IMG/VR virus record: IMGVR_UViG_3300019863_000025
Coordinates: 1 to 46,063 of that record
Length of the DNA: 46,063 bases
Direction: 5' to 3' (one strand)
DNA from: a virus
The notes beneath the pieces were generated by a model that did no database searches, had not been told where the DNA came from, and was given only the letters and a program-made list of their open reading frames with translations. A program made the position numbers and the translations under genes. Shown here piece after piece: positions 16,901 to 23,169 of the stretch (position 1 is its first letter; the number at the start of each line of letters is the position of its first letter).

Positions 16901-17301
16901 CTGAAGTAACAGTTAATAACGCTATGAAAGCTATGCATGATGGTATACCTGTAAATGTTAAAGATAACTTTAACTTAGCTAATATAATAAGTAAAGGTGT
17001 GAAAGATGAAATAGTGGTAGTTTTTAGTGATAATGAAGAAAAATGCAACAAGTGGTTAACTGCTTTTAATGGAACATGGAGTAAAAATAGTTTTGTTACA
17101 AAGTTACCTAATATCGCTTTAACTATTAAATTTACTTTAAAGTTTGATAGGATTGCAGATGAGTCTAAAATTAAACAAATACTAATTTTAGACTTTACTA
17201 AAGATGAAATACTTTACAAACTTAAAGAAATAGCAAATATTTATACTGACTTAGAAACTATTTGGTTTACAGATGGAGATAAAATAAATATTATTAGGTA
17301 A
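13945..17301 (+). CDS. Large protein with tandem degenerate ~55-residue modules, unknown function
   Basis: 1118 residues, the longest gene here. No enzyme family is recognised. Residues about 486-745 hold five degenerate modules starting near 486, 547, 596, 653 and 705. They share a pattern like Y/C-x-x-G-(E/D/Q)-x(8-10)-(F/V/Y)-I and then a beta-rich stretch, as expected for tandem small beta-barrels. The C-terminal third (from about 850) has alpha/beta segments such as NGDKVLFVSDF, FRIVVIDVCEIG and DEIVVVFSDNEEK, reminiscent of repeated Rossmann-like cores. The N-terminal 60 residues are charged and helical. It overlaps the small membrane ORF and is followed by a strong terminator. Candidate roles are a virion inner component or scaffold, but this is not shown. 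Confidence 0.65.
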   Translation: MSEHSKLGYSDEWLKKKLKDKDTIPDVFRLHFEMERETFEWLEKSNKNNKHNKRKVMLKRIEIKKYTDVKAYEDKLESGKAKLTLIIENGDNKVMRNEGNKLTAYFKEFTVLSSEQVRPIDALLIPGMVVKFERLFVMGDVLKAYEFMHELLPRMESLKEINVFGECDDSIFESVILHNLQVGREFIDRNSMYGAFGSTDSVLSNPSHMYDILNQGISGRQQHKQDMSRGWGFDRVSNGISALSEKFVDIEKVKSEVNSSAEVAGEINARTEHELSKLINMVRSNQKGNSTVMLITQDAPYIWEDLRASLGQGTFLYTRENPASEIAMPIQTEIYSLMGSELKCFIDWCKTSYFHPETVGQIILDINPYKWEEVKPLLVSTFPNLNKVYIPGGESFSIEKEEFKVLSKVTIEEDTYELRHYLDDNSKYVYCGTQKRFDRGYRVDDSAISLTIGEYFRNPLLPSLEVLNEDQTIDEIQISVSPSFEVGNEFYHKENNTKFELLEWITPNDMVKVRNTFSDEIFQLEASKLVRLRVDFSPVDASNKEYVMGDKCFVGVKPCTFIRHVDAITSELVDDKDNIRYAYTKAISSKSDENVYYQGQNVFVAGRAAVFIRYEDGMTTAVVEFKEQMNSYHQGPKNVKINKISHLDKDRLCLGEKYYLGNKRCVLIELIPNSLDARVLLAGEVDEEHIVNSITLCKEKNDEYFYPGEPITIYDMKATYIKYQSANFASIRYDEAPSNSIPSDMSRDFISKVSPKVNKEYEPDNELCLKKKDKFDVDNDGETIISGKRYICMNSTDIKFLEGTEVLAMVDGKEVHGTYVSDLNDIMYLVKLVDSSGSIGVEKGNVYVPVPSDKPLRINLNKDRLNNFIFFNQFNLNSFKNGDKVLFVSDFMTNNDKLAMEQMKTSYVTIIHMTSKEFIKMQTESTGPVEIFRIVVIDVCEIGKQACINIAQGMSVLETLIVFNNTDSCSTSFKHRDYSLDNLAQAEVTVNNAMKAMHDGIPVNVKDNFNLANIISKGVKDEIVVVFSDNEEKCNKWLTAFNGTWSKNSFVTKLPNIALTIKFTLKFDRIADESKIKQILILDFTKDEILYKLKEIANIYTDLETIWFTDGDKINIIR

Positions 17302-17307
17302 ATATAT

Positions 17308-17335
17308 CTATATGGTTACATTTGTAACCATATAG
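17308..17335 (+). terminator. Intrinsic terminator with T-tract
   Basis: The 12-bp stem CTATATGGTTAC / GTAACCATATAG closes on loop ATTT and is followed by cTTTTCTTTTTTC. It is a textbook rho-independent terminator ending the ligase to 1118-residue gene transcript. Confidence 0.85.
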
Positions 17336-17400
17336 CTTTTCTTTTTTCTTTTTGTATAGATTATTTTTCAAGTATTAAATGACTTAATTCATAAATTATG

Positions 17401-17416
17401 TTTTAAGATCTTAAAA
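17401..17416. promoter_or_regulatory. 16-nt palindrome upstream of envelope cassette
   Basis: TTTTAAGATCTTAAAA is a perfect palindrome 31 nt before the start at 17448, in the only gap that could hold the cassette's promoter. It could be an operator or leader element, but in AT-rich DNA it may also be chance. Confidence 0.3.
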
Positions 17417-17447
17417 GTGTTTAATGATAAATAAGATAAGGATTTAC

Positions 17448-17810
17448 ATGGATAATATTTATACTAAACTACTAGGACTTACGGGATTAGGAGCAGGTGT
17501 GCTCTACTTACTAAAATACAACTTTAGAAAAGAGAGCAGAGATTATATAGATGAGGATGGTAAGATAGTATGGTGGTTATTTATCTATAGCTTTATACTA
17601 CATGTACTTATGGCTTTATTTGGAGCTACTTTACTTTTTTTACTATTTGATACTAGTCTTCTAGTTGAATATAAGGAGTACCAGCTTATAGGTTCTATTG
17701 TAGGTGGGTTAGTAGCCAGAGAGATTATACCTATAGGTTTAGATCTCCTTATAGAAGAAGTCGAAGTCTTCGCTAAGAAACGAAGAAAGAGACGAAGAGA
17801 AGACGACTAG
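17448..17810 (+). CDS. Holin-like inner-membrane protein
   Basis: 120 residues from ATG 17448, chosen because AAGG lies 6-7 nt upstream; an in-frame ATG at 17424 lacks an RBS. There are three hydrophobic segments (LLGLTGLGAGVLYLLKY; WWLFIYSFILHVLMALFG...LLF; YQLIGSIVGGLVAREIIPIG) and a very basic C-terminal tail (KKRRKRRRE). The size, three segments, GG-rich third helix and charged tail resemble holins of the LydA-like superfamily III, which form inner-membrane holes at lysis. It is first in a three-gene cassette with a cytochrome c and an outer-membrane barrel. It could instead be a membrane partner of the cytochrome. Confidence 0.55.
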   Translation: MDNIYTKLLGLTGLGAGVLYLLKYNFRKESRDYIDEDGKIVWWLFIYSFILHVLMALFGATLLFLLFDTSLLVEYKEYQLIGSIVGGLVAREIIPIGLDLLIEEVEVFAKKRRKRRREDD

Positions 17811-17824
17811 GTTAGGAGTAAGTT

Positions 17825-18292
17825 ATGGCTGAAGAAGGGAATACTCGTTCTGATAGAAGAAGTGATAAAAATAAACCTCCGTATTTTTTATATGGAATTA
17901 TTCTTATCATTGGACTATGGGGTATGAGTAAAGGTATATGGAAGTTAATAGGTGTTCTAGAGACACAGAATAACACACAGCAGGCAATTGTACAGACTAA
18001 AGAATCTATAAATAAACTTACTGAAAGAGTTAATTTAATACTAGAAGATAATGTACTTTATAATAAAAATTATAAAGCTTTTAATTTTAGAGAAGAATCT
18101 AAGGTATGTGCTAGTTGTCACCTTAAACCGAATATGTATCTCTTAAGATCTAATTTACCTCTTACTGACTTTACTGCATATGTAAGAGGAACTAAGAGAC
18201 ATATAAAGAACAATACGATGCCTAGTTTTACTAAAGAGATGATATCAGATCACACTTTAGAAAACATATGGTTAATTTTAAGACACGAATAA
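17825..18292 (+). CDS. Membrane-anchored monohaem cytochrome c
   Basis: 155 residues. After a short charged N-terminus there is one membrane anchor (about residues 20-40, YFLYGIILIIGLWGMS). A coiled-coil linker (about 45-80) follows, then a C-terminal class I cytochrome c-like domain. CASCH at 95-99 is the covalent haem attachment site with His99 as axial ligand. NTMPSF places Met132 as the likely sixth ligand, followed by a helix (TLENIWLIL) like the family's C-terminal helix. The domain would be periplasmic, with haem added by host cytochrome c maturation. It lies 14 nt after the holin-like gene and overlaps the reading region before the outer-membrane protein. A c-type cytochrome in a phage is very unusual. 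The topology also resembles an inner-membrane spanin. Confidence 0.8.
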   Translation: MAEEGNTRSDRRSDKNKPPYFLYGIILIIGLWGMSKGIWKLIGVLETQNNTQQAIVQTKESINKLTERVNLILEDNVLYNKNYKAFNFREESKVCASCHLKPNMYLLRSNLPLTDFTAYVRGTKRHIKNNTMPSFTKEMISDHTLENIWLILRHE

Positions 18293-18306
18293 GAAAGAGA
18301 GAATTT

Positions 18307-19053
18307 ATGAAAAGATTTTTATTACTATTAAGTTGTATGTTTATCATACCTACAATGCTTATGGCATCTACTAAAATAGAGAAGTTAGAACAACATAACC
18401 CTGTTATAAAAGCAGGTTATAAATCTGTAAGCGATAATGCTGAAAGAACTGATAGTTTCTTACTATATACTAGATTGAAAACAGATGTTACTATTAAAGG
18501 TGAGAAGTTTAGACTACTTCCTAGTATTGATATCAAGTATGATAAAAGAGATGGTAAAGTTATAAATAAAAAGTATAATGTTGGTTTATTAACAGAATAC
18601 ACTATTCCTGGTAAGATACATGGTATATATGCTAAAGTATCTGAAGACTCTGATAAGTCTAGTAAGATAGATACTAGAGATAAATTAGGATTAGGTCTTT
18701 ATCAATACCTTTATAAAGGTGATAAATTCTTATTTAAAATAAGAGAAGGTGTTCAAGTAGCTATTATTGATTATACTGATGACATAGAAGATAGAACTAT
18801 TACATATGGTAAGTTAGGTTTTCTTACAGGATACTATGTAAATGAATTTGTTTTCTTTAAAGCTAAAGTAGATTATGATAAAGCATTTAATACTAGTAAT
18901 AACATAGTAGATGGAAGTGTAGCTTTAGAGTATAAAGTTACAGATAAGTTCTCTATAGAAACTAAATATACTTATAAGTATGATGATATCAATATAGAAG
19001 ATATTCAAAAATCTCAGAGAGTATTTAGTACTTTCTTAGTGTACCAATTCTAA
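18307..19053 (+). CDS. Outer-membrane beta-barrel protein
   Basis: 248 residues from ATG 18307, preferred over the upstream in-frame ATG 18268 because AAGAAAGAGAG lies just before it and the product then starts with a signal peptide (MKRFLLLLSCMFIIPTMLMAS). The mature part is a series of amphipathic strands separated by charged loops (for example DSFLLYTRLKTDVTI, VALEYKVTDKFSIETKYTYKY). The chain ends FSTFLVYQF, the terminal aromatic Phe signal recognised by the Bam machinery. No haem motif is present. Roles could include blocking superinfection, altering permeability, or partnering the cytochrome. The fold is inferred from pattern only. Confidence 0.7.
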   Translation: MKRFLLLLSCMFIIPTMLMASTKIEKLEQHNPVIKAGYKSVSDNAERTDSFLLYTRLKTDVTIKGEKFRLLPSIDIKYDKRDGKVINKKYNVGLLTEYTIPGKIHGIYAKVSEDSDKSSKIDTRDKLGLGLYQYLYKGDKFLFKIREGVQVAIIDYTDDIEDRTITYGKLGFLTGYYVNEFVFFKAKVDYDKAFNTSNNIVDGSVALEYKVTDKFSIETKYTYKYDDINIEDIQKSQRVFSTFLVYQF

Positions 19054-19055
19054 AT

Positions 19056-19084
19056 GACTACAGTATCCGACGGATACTGTAGTC
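19056..19084 (+). terminator. Hairpin terminator after envelope cassette
   Basis: The 14-nt arms GACTACAGTATCCG and CGGATACTGTAGTC pair around a single A (effectively a 13-bp stem with 3-nt loop), followed by a T-rich stretch. It isolates the three-gene cassette as one transcript. Confidence 0.75.
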
Positions 19085-19094
19085 TAATAGTTTT

Positions 19095-19119
19095 TAACCT
19101 TATATTTATTAAATAGTAA
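19095..19119 (+). promoter_or_regulatory. Candidate phage promoter, copy B of an identical 25-nt element
   Basis: Identical to 9294-9318 and likewise placed between a terminator and the first gene of a rightward operon (start 19195). A TCTTTAAG sequence follows at 19150-19157, as in the other copy. Exact conservation over 25 nt in non-coding DNA argues for a functional site. Confidence 0.65.
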
Positions 19120-19124
19120 TAAGC

Positions 19125-19142
19125 ATAGAGTACATACTCTAT
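19125..19142 (+). promoter_or_regulatory. Leader hairpin after candidate promoter
   Basis: ATAGAGTA and TACTCTAT pair around CA. A related TAGAG..CTCTATAA hairpin with a following TCTTTA occurs at 31149-31176, so it may be a shared 5' leader structure. Confidence 0.4.
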
Positions 19143-19194
19143 AAGTCCGTCTTTAAGACCACATAACAATAACAATAATAATGGAGATCATAAA

Positions 19195-19614
19195 ATGATA
19201 CTTGACACAAACTACGAAACAATAATCGCACAACTTTTAAGAGGTGAAGAAAACAAACATATACAAGAAGAAGAAATAGAGCTAATGAATACACAACTAT
19301 TTTATCTTTTACCAAATAGTATAAGAATGTTTGATGATGAATGTTTACATATATTCTTAAGAAGAATAAATCCTGAGTATACTTCTAACATAACTTTAAT
19401 GGACATTATAAAGCGTTTAGAAGCACTTTCTACAATACTTTATAGTTTAACTAGTGTAAAGACATATTTAACACCTGAAAGAATTTATGAGTTAATATGT
19501 TCAGCTATGGAAAGAAGATTAAAGTTAGTTAGTTCACAAGAAACATTAGCTGTAGAGCAAATTGCTCTACAGCTACAACTTATAAAAAATAAAGGAGTTA
19601 GTTATGCAAAATAA
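19195..19614 (+). CDS. Unknown helical protein, 139 residues
   Basis: RBS TGGAGATC precedes ATG 19195. The protein is predicted to be nearly all helical, with leucine-rich amphipathic segments and acidic patches (EENKHIQEEEIE). No recognised family, signal peptide or membrane helix. It is first in a four-gene operon driven by the 25-nt element and ending with a KH-domain protein. The 3' end overlaps the next gene by 11 nt. Confidence 0.6.
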   Translation: MILDTNYETIIAQLLRGEENKHIQEEEIELMNTQLFYLLPNSIRMFDDECLHIFLRRINPEYTSNITLMDIIKRLEALSTILYSLTSVKTYLTPERIYELICSAMERRLKLVSSQETLAVEQIALQLQLIKNKGVSYAK

Positions 19615-20182
19615 TAAAACATATTTTGGCTTATACCCTGTTAACTCTGGAATTACTTTAAGAGAATACTTTGAAGATGTAGTAAGTAAATCTTATATAA
19701 AAAATGTTTATAAAGATTATAGAATGGCCTTATGTCCAGAAGCATTTTGTATGGATGTTCCATTAGCTGATGATGTTAATTTGGACTATTCTGACATAAT
19801 GTTTTGTAGTTCTATTAATAAAGGATTAGATTACAAAGTAAGTAAATTAGAAGATGGAGCTTTAATTTCTTATATAGATTTAGAAAAAATAGCTAAGTTT
19901 AAAAGTGATTATCATACTGATGTAAGGTTAGCTCTTTGTCCATTCAGAGTAATGGTAGATAAAAAGACTAGAACATTATTAGTAGATATGGATTCTAATG
20001 ACATCATACAGGTGGTTGATGTACCTGAGTTATATAGAGGTGAGAGAGATATAAGATGGGTACATACAGACTTAACTGACCTTAGTATATTTACTGGTAA
20101 AAGTGATAGAATAAAAGATATGATAAGATCTACTAACATACTTCCATTTCCTTGGTTTACTACATATAGAAAGGATAAGTAA
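19604..20182 (+). CDS. Unknown protein, 192 residues
   Basis: RBS AAAGGAG precedes ATG 19604. The sequence is mixed alpha/beta with repeated ALCP motifs (MALCPEAFCMDVPL near 47 and LALCPFRVMVD near 112). This suggests two related halves, each with a Cys-Pro turn after a strand. It has no known family. The stop overlaps the next ATG (TAATG), so it is translationally coupled. Confidence 0.6.
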   Translation: MQNNKTYFGLYPVNSGITLREYFEDVVSKSYIKNVYKDYRMALCPEAFCMDVPLADDVNLDYSDIMFCSSINKGLDYKVSKLEDGALISYIDLEKIAKFKSDYHTDVRLALCPFRVMVDKKTRTLLVDMDSNDIIQVVDVPELYRGERDIRWVHTDLTDLSIFTGKSDRIKDMIRSTNILPFPWFTTYRKDK

Positions 20183-20721
20183 TGAGAGCTTATTTTAACA
20201 ATGTAATAGCTGGCGATAATGTATTGGACCTTATATTAGGTATAGGTCAGGTTCATGAAGTTCGGGGAACAGGAAATAATACAGAGGTACATGTAATCTT
20301 TTGGGTAGATAAACCTTCTTTCAAAGGTCTGACACCAGTACTTAGACATCTTTGTGTATACGATAAAGATGGTGTTTATAAATCTATAGGTTCTACTAAA
20401 CTAAATACTATTAAAAGTCAAACTTTATTTTATACTAAAGATATAAAAACTAGTGAATTAGATATGTCAGAAATTTCTGATAATAAACTAATAGAAGACA
20501 AAGGGGTATTTAGTAACTTATTTACAGATACTTTAGAAGTAAAAGTAAAATCTGGTATATGGTTAGATAGTAAGTTTATCTATCCTAATATTTTAGAAGA
20601 GATGTTAAATGATATACCTAATAATCATTTTAGAGAGACTTTAGATAAAAAGAAAAAACATAACAAAGTATGGGATAAATACTATACTAAAATTATAGAA
20701 GAAGATATAAATGGAGAATAA
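20182..20721 (+). CDS. Unknown protein, 179 residues
   Basis: Coupled to the previous gene by TAATG, with AAAGGATAAG as RBS. The N-terminal half is beta-rich (ILGIGQVHEVRGTGNNTEVHV) like a small beta-barrel. The C-terminus is lysine-rich (LDKKKKHNKVWDKYYTK). No family is recognised. Confidence 0.6.
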   Translation: MRAYFNNVIAGDNVLDLILGIGQVHEVRGTGNNTEVHVIFWVDKPSFKGLTPVLRHLCVYDKDGVYKSIGSTKLNTIKSQTLFYTKDIKTSELDMSEISDNKLIEDKGVFSNLFTDTLEVKVKSGIWLDSKFIYPNILEEMLNDIPNNHFRETLDKKKKHNKVWDKYYTKIIEEDINGE

Positions 20722-20723
20722 AA

Positions 20724-21044
20724 ATGGATAAAATTAAAGTAGATGCTTTAAATGGTAAAGAGATTACTATTAACGAAGCACATGGATTAAATAGAGAACA
20801 GTGTAACAATGTTAAGCTTATCTCTAAAATAAAAGAAGAGCTTAAAGGTGCTGGATTTGTGATGATTATGTTCACACATAGAATATTTACAGTAGTTACA
20901 GAAGAAACACTTATCAAAGGAGGCATTATACATGCTGTTCCTAAAGATATGGGTTTCATAATAGGTCGAGGTGGCGTTAATATAACTAGAGTTATAAAAG
21001 AATACAATATACCTTATCTAAATGTTAAACCAATAGAAGACTAG
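20724..21044 (+). CDS. Small KH-domain RNA-binding protein
   Basis: 106 residues. The C-terminal half carries DMGFIIGRGGVNITRVIKEY, a clear KH-domain core with the GxxG loop GRGG (residues 81-84) between two helices, preceded by strands. KH domains bind single-stranded RNA or DNA. The N-terminal part (about residues 1-55) is a mixed domain without a recognised name. RBS GGAGAATAAAA. It is last in its operon and its stop lies in a 30-nt palindromic bidirectional terminator. It could be an RNA chaperone or a translation or transcription regulator. Confidence 0.75.
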   Translation: MDKIKVDALNGKEITINEAHGLNREQCNNVKLISKIKEELKGAGFVMIMFTHRIFTVVTEETLIKGGIIHAVPKDMGFIIGRGGVNITRVIKEYNIPYLNVKPIED

Positions 21045-21068
21045 TATAGGAATATTCCTATACTAGTC
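21039..21068. terminator. Bidirectional palindromic terminator
   Basis: The arms GACTAGTATAGGAAT and ATTCCTATACTAGTC form a perfect 30-nt palindrome spanning the stop codons of the rightward KH gene and the leftward fusion gene. A T-run follows on the plus strand. Confidence 0.75.
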
Positions 21069-22552
21069 TAAGTTATTTTTTTTCTGTAGTTTATCTGACC
21101 TTTGTTAATATAGTCTCTGCTTTTATCTAATCTATGGTCTTGACTTTGATAATCACCTAACGCTTCATTTATTAAAAGCTGTTTCCAGAACTTAAAATCT
21201 TCTTTATCGGCTAAGTTGTATATTGGAACACCTAAACTATCTGCTAGCGAAATAGCTAATCCAGTACCTCCTGTATCTTTACTTCTAGTAGACGAACTCT
21301 TACATCCGTCTTTAGTATAACATATTACAAACTCTGAAATCTTATTAAGATCTTTACCTAACACTTGGTATGTATTTCTACCCATAAGTTTCTTAACTGG
21401 AGGTTTTAAGAATGGAAATGCTAAGTGATGTTGACTTGATAACTCTATAGCTTCAAAAGATACTTCGTGTAGTTTAGAAGTATTACTATTGAAACCTTTC
21501 CAAGGTAAATATATCTCTTTCCTATCATCGTTAGTAACACCATTCTCAAAAGCTAAGTCACTTCCATCAGCTCCTCCAGATCTTAAGATGTATCCTTTTC
21601 TTTCTAAGCATCTAGCTATATCACTCATCATAGTTTTAATCTTATCAGGTATATCTCTACTACCTATACCAGTATAGTGGAAAGTAGGTAGTGAATAAAC
21701 ATATACATTACTAGGTAAAATACTTAGGTATGGTAATATAGTAGATACTTTTAATCCGCCATGGTTTATAGCAGGAAATGGAATACCTATCTTTTTATTA
21801 GGTATCTGTTCCGCAAAGAAAGCTAATGACTTTAAAGTTCTAATCACTAAAGGTAACTCACTATCATCTTTAAAGTGTTTCTTAGTTTGCACGGCTATAA
21901 GCTTACTATCTTCATCTACCTTTATACCATACTCTGATAAGTGTTCTATATTCTTACCAAAGTACTGACTAGACTTAGTAAACTTATCTCTAATTACTTT
22001 AGCATTACCTGCACCCATAACTAAGCTTCCCATACTATTAATAAAGCTATTAGCTGTGAATCCTATATAGTCATACTTCTTTATCTCTTCAGTCTCGTAA
22101 AGGTCACCTATAATTATATTAGGTTTCCTACTAGAATAAGTTTCCTCTAGTTCTCTCTTTTTATCTTCTATAATCTTACCTAGATGATTACTACCCTTTC
22201 CATTACACATACCAAAGAAAGTATCACCCCATGAGTTTTCTTCTATAATAGGAACATCTACTTTTAATAACTGGTCTCTAAAATAAGGAATATTGAATTT
22301 TATATCTATAATCTTTCTCATTACTTTTAATCTAAATTCATTATTATATTCTTTTCTTAACTCCCAACTTTTAGATACTTTCTTACACTCATAAGGATTC
22401 ATTTCACTTGCACTCCTTATTAACTCTTTATCAGTAGTTTTTTGAGCTTGATAATAACATTCACTATTATTCCACATAAGTCCATCTATCTCTATAGGAT
22501 AAGGAAATAAAGACATATTGCTTAAGAAAGCATATTTACCTTTAAATAACAT
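21068..22552 (-). CDS. NADAR - macrodomain - SLOG fusion (ADP-ribose/NAD-processing, probable anti-defence)
   Basis: 494 residues with three domains. Residues about 1-140 are NADAR (YbiA-like): GKYAFLSNMSLFPYPIEIDG, YYQAQK, ENSWGDTFFGMCNGKGSNHLG. Residues about 145-290 are a TARG1/DarG-like macrodomain: IIGDLYE, FTANSFINSMGSLVMGAGNA, KVIRDKF, IGIPFPAINHGG. Residues about 295-494 are a SLOG/DprA-like domain: YTGIGSRDIP, YILRSGGADGSDLAFE, EIYLPWKGFN, TGGTGLAISLA. NADAR and DarG-type macrodomains remove ADP-ribose from guanine or thymine bases, and SLOG domains bind NAD-related nucleotides. One chain could therefore sense and erase ADP-ribose marks made by host DarT-type toxins. It is last in a minus operon with RecJ. 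RBS AAAGGA. Domain calls are strong; the combined role is inference. Confidence 0.88.
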   Translation of the reverse strand: MLFKGKYAFLSNMSLFPYPIEIDGLMWNNSECYYQAQKTTDKELIRSASEMNPYECKKVSKSWELRKEYNNEFRLKVMRKIIDIKFNIPYFRDQLLKVDVPIIEENSWGDTFFGMCNGKGSNHLGKIIEDKKRELEETYSSRKPNIIIGDLYETEEIKKYDYIGFTANSFINSMGSLVMGAGNAKVIRDKFTKSSQYFGKNIEHLSEYGIKVDEDSKLIAVQTKKHFKDDSELPLVIRTLKSLAFFAEQIPNKKIGIPFPAINHGGLKVSTILPYLSILPSNVYVYSLPTFHYTGIGSRDIPDKIKTMMSDIARCLERKGYILRSGGADGSDLAFENGVTNDDRKEIYLPWKGFNSNTSKLHEVSFEAIELSSQHHLAFPFLKPPVKKLMGRNTYQVLGKDLNKISEFVICYTKDGCKSSSTRSKDTGGTGLAISLADSLGVPIYNLADKEDFKFWKQLLINEALGDYQSQDHRLDKSRDYINKGQINYRKKIT

Positions 22553-22554
22553 AT

Positions 22555-22821
22555 TTAATCCTTTACTTCTAGTTTTAAGTCAAGTATTCTATATAGGTCT
22601 ATTTCGCACTCTTCTATGTTCTTAGCAGATATACCGTCAATATATTTTAAATCAAATTTTTTAAACTTCTCTGTTTTAAGTATTCTATAAAGAAGAGAAT
22701 TAACTATATAATTCTCAACTATTTTAATAGCATGCAGCATAGGATAAATAGTAAGTTCATTTTCGTTACTATCAGATAATTCCATTATATTATCTAACTT
22801 AACTATTCTATGGTAATACAT
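22555..22821 (-). CDS. Unknown protein, 88 residues
   Basis: The start (22821) overlaps the preceding gene's end by 19 nt and the stop lies 2 nt before the fusion gene's start codon, so it is tightly co-transcribed. A small acidic helical protein without recognisable motifs. It could be a partner of the NADAR-macro-SLOG protein, on context alone. Confidence 0.55.
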   Translation of the reverse strand: MYYHRIVKLDNIMELSDSNENELTIYPMLHAIKIVENYIVNSLLYRILKTEKFKKFDLKYIDGISAKNIEECEIDLYRILDLKLEVKD

Positions 22822-23159
22822 ATCAACTCTTTCTTAAAAACTCTAGTTAGTCTATTCAGTAACTGTTTAAATGCAACATCATAATCTGTACTTAATGAAC
22901 TAGTCATTACATATTTATGTATTCTTATCTCTGTATGTAATCTAGTATACATTAAAGCATTATCAATACTGTAAGTTTTAGTTTGTTCAAACATATCAGT
23001 ACAAATAGATTCAGCATAATCACCTAATCTATCATACTTCAATACTTGAAAGAATAAATTATTAAATAAAGGTACTTTATCATTTTCTATCATAGAGATT
23101 ATTGGTTCTACTACATTAGCTATTTTATCTACTCTTGCTGTCTTTTCTGTAAGTTTCAT
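22803..23159 (-). CDS. Unknown helical protein, 118 residues
   Basis: RBS AAGGAGTG precedes the start. Mostly helical with no membrane segment or known motif. It lies 10 nt after the RecJ-like gene and overlaps the next gene by 19 nt, the second of four genes in the minus operon. Confidence 0.55.
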   Translation of the reverse strand: MKLTEKTARVDKIANVVEPIISMIENDKVPLFNNLFFQVLKYDRLGDYAESICTDMFEQTKTYSIDNALMYTRLHTEIRIHKYVMTSSLSTDYDVAFKQLLNRLTRVFKKELICITIE

Positions 23160-23169
23160 TATTCACTCC

